This document shows, piece by piece, positions 17,117 to 24,219 of a DNA stretch of 64,000 bases. A program made the translations under genes and the position numbers. The notes under the pieces are model-generated. The model was given only the letters and a program-made list of their open reading frames with translations, was not told the DNA's origin and made no database searches. Location: NCBI RefSeq assembly GCF_900101045.1, contig NZ_FNFN01000003.1:787685-851684 (forward strand), read 5' to 3'. This DNA comes from Nocardioides sp. YR527. Lineage in GTDB: Bacteria; Actinomycetota; Actinomycetes; Propionibacteriales; Nocardioidaceae. Each line of letters opens with the position of its first letter. Position 1 is the stretch's first letter.

Positions 17117-17837
17117 TCAATCATTCAGTCGTCGGCACTCGCCGGCGACGCAGGCCAAGCCGTTGCGCAACGACAGCGTCGGTTCGGCGTGTTCCGCGAG
17201 ATCTACCGTGTAGCTCTCCACCGTGCGCCCGCGCACCGCATCGAGTCGATACACCCGGGTGCCGACCGCGTCGCGGTCGGCGACGAGCTGGAGGTAGGTG
17301 TCGTAGACGGAGGCGAGGAGCTTCACGTACGCATCCTCGATCCTGACCACGCGTGAGGACCCGGCGCACCAGACCGCCCTGTGGGTTGGCCTGTGCTGTC
17401 GGCGTCAGCGGTGTAGAGGAAGTCACCGGCAAGAGCGATTGGATCCCTCTGGAATGCGAACGACTCGGTGCGCACGACCGTGCCGGTGGCGACGTCGACG
17501 ATCATGAGGCGCCGGTACGTGACCTCGTCGCGGATTCCGACATAGCGGTCCTGCTCGATCAGCCAGGGCATCCCAGAGGTGAAGTGCAAGTCCCACCACA
17601 AGTCGGTGCCGGTGACGATCACACCACCGTTGGCAAGTGTCGGCCCACCTGGCCGTCGCTGTCCCGTCGAGCATGCTCCAGGTGAGTGCACCGTCTCCGT
17701 AGTACCCGACCGCCGATCATCCGTGGGCGACGACGACACCTGAGACCGGGGCAGGGCGTTCCTGGACGACCGCAGCGAAGCCGACGAACTCCGCCGGCAA
17801 GCATGACTGCAGCGGTGATCGCCTGCGCCCGAGACAT
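17117..17837 (-). pseudogene. Decayed secreted or beta-propeller-like protein
   Basis: No single open frame covers this stretch, yet coherent coding pieces follow one another in different frames of the minus strand. They are a signal-like start MSRAQAITAAVMLAGG (17837), EFVGFAAVVQERPAPVSGVVVA in a shifted frame (joined here only conceptually), a piece with ALTWSMLDGTATARWADT, then GGVIVTGTDLWWDLHFTSG to AGDFLYTADADSTGQP, and finally VRIEDAYVKLLASVYDTYLQ to the end. At least three frameshifts and one stop are needed. The repeated 'value displayed / assigned to variable' feel resembles PQQ or WD-type propeller proteins, but the family is not certain. Confidence 0.7.
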
Positions 17838-17936
17838 GGTCACCGCACAAACTATGCATCGCTCATCGGTTCCGGTGACGCACGGCGCACGCGCGCGAAG
17901 GTTTGTGTTCACACTCGTGCGCTACAGATAAGGAAT

Positions 17937-18830
17937 GTGAGCAGCGCGAAGACGAGTGAAGAGGCCAGGTGGCTCGGTGTGGTCGCCGCGACCGCCGGAG
18001 TCGCCGGCGCGATCGGCGTGGTGGGGGCGGCGGCCGGTGCCGGGTTCGTGACGTTGCTGAAGAGACAGGCGGCGCACGCGCGCGACGTGATCGGCAAGCC
18101 GCTCGGCGAGGAGGCGATCTACGCCGACAAGGTCTACAAGAAGACCTACACCGGTACGCCGGTCGAGCTCCTCGTCCTGGGCGACTCGATCGCCGCCGGG
18201 CTGGGTGCGGAGACCCGCGGCGGCACGCTCGGCGCACGGCTGGCCAAGGGTACGGCGAAGGTCCTGCAGAGGCCGGTGCGGCTGCGTACGGCCGCGGTGG
18301 TCGGGGCGGAGACGTCGATGGTTCCCGCTCAGCTCGAGTCGCTCCCGGATGGCTACCGGCCCGACGTCGCGGTGGTCATCGTCGGCGGCAACGACGTCAC
18401 CCACCGGGTGCCGCAGAAGGACTCCACCCGGGTGCTGGGGGAGGTCATCGACGCGCTGCGGGAGCGCGGCGCCGAGGTGGTGGTCGGGACGTGTCCCGAT
18501 GTCGGTGCGGTCCGACCGCTGCCGCAGCCGCTGCGCTCGCTGGGCCGCAGGATCGCCAAGCAGCTGGCCGACGGGCAGCGGGAGACCGCGCTGGCCAAGG
18601 GCGCCCACGTCGTCTCGCTCTCCGAGGTCGTCGGCCCGTTCTTCATCACGAACCCCGACGAGATGTTCGCCATCGACCACTTCCACCCCAGCGCGATGGG
18701 CTACAAGCGCACCGCGAAGGCGATGCTGCCCTCCGTCCTCGCCGCGCTGGGGCAGGTCGAGCGGGTCCCGTTCGGCCACCACCTGCCCGAGGTCGTGGAC
18801 GTCACCGAGGGGCGCCCCAGCGAGAGCTGA
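17937..18830 (+). CDS. SGNH/GDSL-family hydrolase
   Basis: A 297-residue esterase- or lipase-like hydrolase. A hydrophobic N-terminal segment (about residues 13-38) suggests membrane attachment or export. The catalytic blocks are LGDSIAAG (nucleophile Ser), VIVGGNDVT (block III Asn) and IDHFHPS (catalytic Asp and His). The natural ester is unknown. The GTG at 17937 follows ACAGAT by 7 nt and a weak aagga. The 3' end contributes one arm of the terminator hairpin. Confidence 0.87.
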   Translation: MSSAKTSEEARWLGVVAATAGVAGAIGVVGAAAGAGFVTLLKRQAAHARDVIGKPLGEEAIYADKVYKKTYTGTPVELLVLGDSIAAGLGAETRGGTLGARLAKGTAKVLQRPVRLRTAAVVGAETSMVPAQLESLPDGYRPDVAVVIVGGNDVTHRVPQKDSTRVLGEVIDALRERGAEVVVGTCPDVGAVRPLPQPLRSLGRRIAKQLADGQRETALAKGAHVVSLSEVVGPFFITNPDEMFAIDHFHPSAMGYKRTAKAMLPSVLAALGQVERVPFGHHLPEVVDVTEGRPSES

Positions 18831-18840
18831 GGCGCCCCTC
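18807..18840. terminator. Hairpin terminator between convergent genes
   Basis: gaggggcgcc (18807-18816) pairs perfectly with ggcgcccctc (18831-18840) around a 14-nt loop. The left arm is inside the SGNH gene and the stop codon is in the loop. It could stop both the SGNH transcript and the convergent ligase transcript. Confidence 0.65.
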
Positions 18841-18848
18841 GGTGCGGC

Positions 18849-20468
18849 CTAGGCGCCGGTCTCGGCCTCGGTGTCGTCGTCCGGGCGCTTGCCGCCGGTG
18901 CTGAGCAGGTCGGCGGTGAGGCCGGTGGCGGCGCGGTAGTCGACGGTCCCGGCAGGCGTACGCGGCACCGAGTCGACGAGCAGGACGAGCTTGGGCTCGT
19001 GCGACTCGCCGAGCAGGTCACGGGAGTGCTTGCGCAGGTCGGCGGCGGTCGTCTCGGACGACGGAGCCAGCCGCACCAGCGCCGCTACCTGCTGGCCCCA
19101 GCGCGGGTGAGGCATGCCGAAGACCGCGGCGTCGACGACGTCGCCGTGGGCGAGGAGCACGCCCTCGATGGTCTCGGGGTGGATCTCGAGGTCACCGGTG
19201 CGTACGAGTGTGGCGGCCCTGCCGAGCAGCGTGATCGAGCCGTCCTGCTCGCGACGGGCGAGGTCGCCGGGGAAGGTCCAGCGCCGGTTGTCGATCAGCT
19301 TGATCGCGGTGGCCGAGCGGGCGTTGTCCTTGTAGTAGCCGAGAGCCGAGGGGCCGGAGCGGGCCAGCAGACCCTCGACCCCGGGAGCCGCCGGGGTGAG
19401 GTCGGGGTTGAAGACCTCCACCTCCGGGCCGACCATGAACCGCGCCTCGCCGGGCACGAGGGGGGAGCCGTCGTCGGCGCGGGAGCCGGTGACGCCGGTC
19501 TCCAGCGTGCCGTAGGAGTCGACGATGACCCGGCGGGCGAAGGCGTTGCGCAGGACCCCGAGGACGTTCTCGGAGAGCGGTGCGGCGGTGTTGGAGACAC
19601 CGGCGAGCGAGCGCAGCGGCCAGCGCTTCTTGCCGGTCAGCCGGGCGTTGGCCACCGGCCGCGCCTGGGCATCGCCCAGCAGCGTGATCGCGGTCGCGCC
19701 GGCCTCCTCGGCGAGGTCGAGGAATGCCTCGGCGGAGAAGGTGGGCGAGGTGTCGAGCACCGCGGTGCCACCGGCGACCAGCGCCCGCAGGAGCAGCAGC
19801 TGGCTCTGCCCGTGCAGCAGCGGACCGCCGGCGAGCAGGACGACACCCGAGTCGCGAGCGGCCGCCTCGGCGGCGAGGCCCTCGACCGACGGGATCGGCG
19901 CGTTGCGGCGGACCGTGTTCAGCGCTGCCCAGATCAGGTCCTCCTGGCGCCAGACCGCACCCTTCGGGGTGCCCGTGGTGCCGGTGGTGAAGATGATGTG
20001 CCAGTCACCGGGCGTACGTCCGACCGTCGGCCGCTCCTTGGACGCCGCGGCGACCTTGGCGTCGTAGTCGGGGCCGAGGACGACCCGGTGGTCCAGCTTC
20101 AGGTCGAGCTCGTCGAGGTCGTCGGTGAACTCGGGGGAGACGATGGCCGCGACGCAGTCGGTGGCGGCGTACGTCCGGGCGAGCTCGTCGCGCCGGTAGG
20201 CGTGGTTGATGTTGACCGGGATCGTGCGGGCCTTGAGGCATCCGTAGAGCGCGTCGACCCACTCGATCCGGTTGGTCGCGTGGACGGCGACCTGGGCACC
20301 AGGCTCGAGGCCGACGCTCAGCAGGTGGTTGGCCAGGCGCGTGGCACGCTCGTCGATCTCGGCGTAGGAGTAGGCGCGGTCGGAGGTGACGACAGCCGTG
20401 CGATCAGGGATCGCATCGGCCATCGCCTCCAGGATGTCGGGCAGTGTGAGGGGGATCACGGCGGACAC
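18849..20468 (-). CDS. Acyl-CoA ligase paralogue with altered active site
   Basis: A 539-residue ANL-superfamily protein closely similar to the neighbouring ligase (shared N-terminus TLPDILEAMADAIPDRTAV). The AMP-binding P-loop IIFTTGTTGTPKGAVWRQ and the YGTLETG motif are intact. However, the A8 hinge reads TGDLEIHPETIE where the neighbour has TGGEKVFPEEVE, and the A10 region reads PRTPAGTVDYRA, with Thr in place of the catalytic Lys (neighbour: SKVDYRA). Adenylate formation should therefore be impaired, and it may be a pseudoenzyme or have changed activity. It starts with GTG at 20468, 65 bp after the functional-looking paralogue. Confidence 0.85.
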   Translation of the reverse strand: MSAVIPLTLPDILEAMADAIPDRTAVVTSDRAYSYAEIDERATRLANHLLSVGLEPGAQVAVHATNRIEWVDALYGCLKARTIPVNINHAYRRDELARTYAATDCVAAIVSPEFTDDLDELDLKLDHRVVLGPDYDAKVAAASKERPTVGRTPGDWHIIFTTGTTGTPKGAVWRQEDLIWAALNTVRRNAPIPSVEGLAAEAAARDSGVVLLAGGPLLHGQSQLLLLRALVAGGTAVLDTSPTFSAEAFLDLAEEAGATAITLLGDAQARPVANARLTGKKRWPLRSLAGVSNTAAPLSENVLGVLRNAFARRVIVDSYGTLETGVTGSRADDGSPLVPGEARFMVGPEVEVFNPDLTPAAPGVEGLLARSGPSALGYYKDNARSATAIKLIDNRRWTFPGDLARREQDGSITLLGRAATLVRTGDLEIHPETIEGVLLAHGDVVDAAVFGMPHPRWGQQVAALVRLAPSSETTAADLRKHSRDLLGESHEPKLVLLVDSVPRTPAGTVDYRAATGLTADLLSTGGKRPDDDTEAETGA

Positions 20469-20533
20469 AGAGACGTAGGCTTTCCAGGGGTAGGGCCGTA
20501 CGGCACCGAACCGTACGTCGGATCAGCCGGTCG

Positions 20534-22102
20534 TCACCTACGCGCCTCGAGCAGCTCGGCAGCGACCGTAGCGCTCGCACGATAGTCCACCTTGCTCACG
20601 GGCGTGCGAGGGACTCGCTCCACGAGCAGGATGTCCTTGGGCACCTTGTAGGCGGAGATGAGACTGCGACAGTGCTCCCGCAGCGCATCGTCCGAGGTCG
20701 TGGTGCCCTCGCGGAGCTGCACGAGAGCGGTCACCTGCTGACCCCAGCGCTCGTGCGGGGTGCCGACGACCGCGGTGTCGAAGACGTCGGGGTGACGCAG
20801 CAGGACCGCCTCGACCTCCTCGGGGAAGACCTTCTCGCCGCCGGTGTTGATGCAGCCCGAGCCGCGGCCCAGGACGGTGATCGAGCCGTCCTCCTCGCGC
20901 CGCGCGAAGTCGCCGGGGATCGACCAGCGCTGCCCGTCGATCTCCTTGAACGTCGCCGCGGTCTTGACCGGGTCGTTGTAGTAGCCCAGCGGGATCGACC
21001 CGGTGCGCGCGAGCATCCCGGTCTCGCCCGGGGCGCACGGCGACAGGTCGGTGTCGAAGACCTGTACGTCGATCCCGACCTGGAACTTCGGCGCGGCCTG
21101 CGCGCCCTCGTTGCCCTCGTCGACCTGCATGCCGGTCGCTCCGGACTCTGAGGCGCCGTAGGAGTCGAGGATGTAGCGGCCGGGCAGTGCCTCCCGGAGC
21201 TGGGTGCGAACCCCCGCGGAGAGCGGGGCGGCGCCGTTGGAGACCGCGAACAGGCTGCTCAGGTCCCAGCGCTCGGGCTCGCGCAGGATCGCCTCGGCCA
21301 CCGGGCGCCCCATCGCGTCCCCGAGGAAGGTGAGCGAGTTGACCCCGGCCGCCTGGACGAGATCCAGGATGGCCTCGGGTGACCAGGTCGGCTCTGTGAA
21401 GAGCGCGACCGTGCAGCCGCCGACATGGCCGTTGCCCATGATCCACTGGCTGCCGCCGTGCATCATCGGGCCGCACGCCAGCAGCACCATCGGCGTCTCC
21501 TGCGCCGCCGCCTCCTGGGCGAGCTGCTCGACGGTGTCGAACGGTGCCCCGAACCGGCTCGCGTTCATCGCTGCCCGGATGATGTCCTCCTGGCGCCACA
21601 CGACGCCCTTCGGCATCCCGGTGGTGCCGCCGGTGAAGATCACGTAGCGGTCGTCGGGGCTGCGCTCGATGTCGGGCCGCTCCTTCGACGCGGCGGCGAC
21701 CGCGGCGTCGTACTCCTCGCCCAGCACCAGCGTGGGGATGTCCAGGCCGAGCGCGGCGACCGCCTCGACGTGCTCCGGCCCGATGATCGCGGCGACCACG
21801 TCGGAGCTGCGGTAGAGGTGGTCTAGCTCGTCGTGGAGGTACTTGTGGTTGATGTTGATCGGGACCGCCCGTGCCTTCATGCACCCGTAGAAGGCGTCGA
21901 CCCACTCGATCCGGTTGCGGGAGTGGACGGCGACGTGATCGCCAGGCTTGATGCCCTGCCCGAGGAGGTGGTTGGCCAGCCTGGTCGCGCGCTCGTCGAC
22001 CTCGGCGAAGCTGTAGGCGTGTTCCATGGTGAACACGGCGGTGCGGTCGGGGATGGCGTCGGCCATCGCCTCGAGGATGTCGGGGAGAGTGATCGGGGTC
22101 AC
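20534..22102 (-). CDS. Acyl-CoA synthetase, FadD19-like (steroid or fatty acyl)
   Basis: A 522-residue ANL ligase joining a carboxylate to CoA through an acyl-AMP. Motifs are the P-loop VIFTGGTTGMPKGVVWRQ, SYGASESG, the hinge GRGSGCINTGGEKVFPEEVE and the catalytic Lys in TPVSKVDYRA. The C-terminal half resembles mycobacterial FadD19, a steroid side-chain CoA ligase, from memory of that sequence. A KstR-like operator 18 bp upstream of the GTG supports a steroid-catabolic role. The paralogue at 18849 lies downstream on the same strand. Confidence 0.87.
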   Translation of the reverse strand: MTPITLPDILEAMADAIPDRTAVFTMEHAYSFAEVDERATRLANHLLGQGIKPGDHVAVHSRNRIEWVDAFYGCMKARAVPININHKYLHDELDHLYRSSDVVAAIIGPEHVEAVAALGLDIPTLVLGEEYDAAVAAASKERPDIERSPDDRYVIFTGGTTGMPKGVVWRQEDIIRAAMNASRFGAPFDTVEQLAQEAAAQETPMVLLACGPMMHGGSQWIMGNGHVGGCTVALFTEPTWSPEAILDLVQAAGVNSLTFLGDAMGRPVAEAILREPERWDLSSLFAVSNGAAPLSAGVRTQLREALPGRYILDSYGASESGATGMQVDEGNEGAQAAPKFQVGIDVQVFDTDLSPCAPGETGMLARTGSIPLGYYNDPVKTAATFKEIDGQRWSIPGDFARREEDGSITVLGRGSGCINTGGEKVFPEEVEAVLLRHPDVFDTAVVGTPHERWGQQVTALVQLREGTTTSDDALREHCRSLISAYKVPKDILLVERVPRTPVSKVDYRASATVAAELLEARR

Positions 22103-22120
22103 AGCACCGAGTGTCGCAAC

Positions 22121-22134
22121 TAGAACGTGTTCTC
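22121..22134 (-). promoter_or_regulatory. KstR-like operator
   Basis: The sequence contains agaacgtgttct (22122-22133), a palindrome with arms agaac/gttct, matching the KstR consensus TnnAACnnGTTnnA except at the last base. KstR is the TetR-family repressor of cholesterol/steroid catabolism genes in mycobacteria and rhodococci. The site lies 19 bp from the ligase start codon. Confidence 0.6.
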
Positions 22135-22136
22135 GT

Positions 22137-23378
22137 CTAGCGAACGGGGTTCAAAACTTCCAGAGCGGCCCGCCGCCGGTCGAGGTCGGCCCGCTCCGGG
22201 CTGTGTGTACAGAGCGCGATCGCCTCGGCGTAGGCCTCGATCGCGTCGAGGTGACGCCCCGACCGCTCCAGCAGCTGTGCCCGTACGGCAGGCAGCCGGT
22301 GCCCGGGGAGGGCAACGGACTCCAGTGCCTTCAGTCCGGCCTCGGCACCCTCCGCCTCGGCGACCGCGACGGCCCGGTTGAGACGTACGACCGGGGTGTC
22401 CCGGAGCGCGAGCAGCTCGTCGTAGCGCTCGACGATGCGGTCCCAGGCGGTCGTCTCGGAGGTGGGCGCGACGGCGTGCTCCGCGGCGATCAGGGCTTGG
22501 AGGAGGTAGGGCGCCGGTGCGGAGTGGGCGAGCGGGGTGAGGATCGAGAGGGCCTCGGTGATCTCGTCGGTGCGCCAGCGGGTGCGGTCCTGGTCGGGAA
22601 GCAGGACGAGCGCGCCGTCCGGCCCGATCCGCGCGTCCCGCCGGGAGTGCTGCAGCAGCATCAGGGCGAGCAGGGCGTCGATCTCCGGGTCCGGGCCGGG
22701 GAGCACGGTCATCAGCACGCGGGCCAGCCGGATCGCCTCGCCGGCCAGGTCGCTGCGTACGACATCGGGGCCGGTGCCGGGGGCGTAGCCCGCCGTGAAC
22801 GCGAGATAGGCGACCTCGGCGACGATGCCGACCCGGTCGGCGAGATCGTCGAGATCCGTGGGCACCTCGAAACGGGCGCCTGCGAGCCGCTTCCGTGCCC
22901 GCGTCAGCCGTGCCGCCATCGTCGCTTTCGACTGCAGGAAGAGCCGCCCGATGTCCTCGGTGGAGACACCCAGGACCAGCCGGAGGGTGAGGGCCGCGGC
23001 GGCCTCCCGAGACAGTGTCGGGTGGGCGCAGAGCAGCACCAGCCGCAGCCGTTCGTCGGTGATCGTCTCGCCGCCGGCCCCGGCCGGCACCGTGGCCATC
23101 ACCTGCAGCGCCTCCTGCGTGAGTCCGGCATCGACCACGAGCAGCGGCATCTTGCGGGCCAGCACCTCCTCCGACCGCATCCGGTCCACGATCCGCCGCC
23201 GGGCGCTGGTGAGCAGCCAGGCGGGCCCGTTGTCCGGCTCGCCGTCGACCGGCCAGCGCCGGGCGGCGGCCTCGAAGGCGTCGGCCAGACCGTCCTCGGC
23301 CAGGTCGAGACGCCGGAACTGCGCGACGAGCAGGGCAAGCAACCGGCCCCACTCCTCGCGCAGCAACGTCTCCAGCAT
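22137..23378 (-). CDS. ECF42-type RNA polymerase sigma factor
   Basis: A 413-residue extracytoplasmic-function sigma factor with a long C-terminal extension. Region 2 (about residues 1-75) includes RRLDLAEDGLADAFEAAARRWP. Region 4 (about 105-165) includes LVLGVSTEDIGRLFLQSKATMAARLTRARKRL. The remaining 240 residues form an alpha-helical TPR-like domain (LNRAVAVAEAEG, IEAYAEAIALC), characteristic of group ECF42. As in that group, two DGPF genes lie directly upstream (9-bp gap). No anti-sigma gene is present; the C-terminal extension is thought to control activity. Confidence 0.92.
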   Translation of the reverse strand: MLETLLREEWGRLLALLVAQFRRLDLAEDGLADAFEAAARRWPVDGEPDNGPAWLLTSARRRIVDRMRSEEVLARKMPLLVVDAGLTQEALQVMATVPAGAGGETITDERLRLVLLCAHPTLSREAAAALTLRLVLGVSTEDIGRLFLQSKATMAARLTRARKRLAGARFEVPTDLDDLADRVGIVAEVAYLAFTAGYAPGTGPDVVRSDLAGEAIRLARVLMTVLPGPDPEIDALLALMLLQHSRRDARIGPDGALVLLPDQDRTRWRTDEITEALSILTPLAHSAPAPYLLQALIAAEHAVAPTSETTAWDRIVERYDELLALRDTPVVRLNRAVAVAEAEGAEAGLKALESVALPGHRLPAVRAQLLERSGRHLDAIEAYAEAIALCTHSPERADLDRRRAALEVLNPVR

Positions 23379-23387
23379 CGTCGGTCG

Positions 23388-23729
23388 TCAGTCCAGCTCG
23401 GCCGCGCGGATCTCGATTGCCGACTCCGCCGTGGCGAGCAGTCGGCAGCACTCGACCAGATCGTCGCGGTCCTCGGACTCCACGACGTAGAGCCCGGCCA
23501 GGTGCTCGGCCGCTTCGGTGTACGGCCCGTCGGTCACCCCGGACCCGCGCACGGTCACGGCCGTCGCCGGATCGGCGAGCGCCGCGCCGTACCCCTTCAG
23601 GTTGGTGTGTCCGCGTTCTTCGAGCAGAGCGGCGAACTTCTCGTGCGTGGCGAACACGGCGTCCTTCTCGGCCTGCGTCTTCGCCTGCCACTCGGCCTCC
23701 ACGTTGGGGATGAGCAGGTAGTACCTCAT
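23388..23729 (-). CDS. YCII-related DGPF-domain protein
   Basis: A 113-residue ferredoxin-like-fold protein of the YCII/DGPF family. The signature VTDGPYTEAAEHLAGLYVV is present at about residues 62-80 and MRYYLLIPN begins the first strand. Such proteins accompany ECF42 sigma factors and are their usual regulatory targets; no enzymatic activity is established. Its ATG overlaps the stop of the upstream DGPF gene (ATGA) and its stop precedes the sigma gene by 9 bp. Confidence 0.9.
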   Translation of the reverse strand: MRYYLLIPNVEAEWQAKTQAEKDAVFATHEKFAALLEERGHTNLKGYGAALADPATAVTVRGSGVTDGPYTEAAEHLAGLYVVESEDRDDLVECCRLLATAESAIEIRAAELD

Positions 23730-24091
23730 GCGGACATCCCCTCGTGCTCGACGATCTCGCGGACCTCGAGCGCCGTCTCGAGCTCGGCGAGCACCTTGCA
23801 GCACTCGAGCATGTCGTCGACGTCGTCGGTCTCGATCGTGTAGAAGCCGGTCACGTGCTCGACGGTCTCGGCGTACGGACCATCGGTGATCGACACGCCG
23901 TTGCCCGTCTTGCGCAGCGTCTTGGCCTTGCTGGAGTGGTGGAGCTCGGCGCCACCGTTGACCTTGTGGCCGCGTTCGGCGAGCAGCTTGGCGAACCTGC
24001 CGTGCACCTCGTATCCGGCTGCCTTCTCCTCCGGCGTCGACTCGGCCCAGAAGGCCTCGTTCGCCGGCAACAGCACCATGTATCTGGTCAT
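23726..24091 (-). CDS. YCII-related DGPF-domain protein, first gene of ECF42 operon
   Basis: A 121-residue paralogue of the next gene with VSITDGPYAETVEHVTGFYTIE as its signature and the start MTRYMVLLPANEAFWAEST. It is the promoter-proximal gene of the operon DGPF-DGPF-ECF42. A TGTCGA-N17-CGTC element lies about 45-70 bp upstream and fits ECF42 recognition, so the operon is probably autoregulated. Confidence 0.9.
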   Translation of the reverse strand: MTRYMVLLPANEAFWAESTPEEKAAGYEVHGRFAKLLAERGHKVNGGAELHHSSKAKTLRKTGNGVSITDGPYAETVEHVTGFYTIETDDVDDMLECCKVLAELETALEVREIVEHEGMSA

Positions 24092-24135
24092 GGTGGATTC
24101 CCTTCTTGTCTCGGAATGAGTCTGTCACCGGGGAT

Positions 24136-24162
24136 GACGGCTGGAACAAGGCCAAATCGACA
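24136..24162 (-). promoter_or_regulatory. Predicted ECF42 promoter (autoregulatory)
   Basis: Read on the minus strand, TGTCGA (24162-24157) is followed after 17 nt by CGTC (24139-24136). ECF42 promoters in Streptomyces are reported with a TGTCGA -35 and a CGA/TC-type -10. Transcription would start about 35 nt upstream of the DGPF start at 24091. Confidence 0.6.
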
Positions 24163-24219
24163 GCGAGAAAGAAGGAAGATGTATGTCATGCGTTCAACTG
24201 ACCCCGGAAGGCTCCGGGT

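Noticed and set aside
24186..24219. ATG at 24189 as the start of the Pls-like gene
   Set aside because: It is not in the Pls frame and runs into TGA at the GTG 24220; the GTG start fits the family N-terminus.
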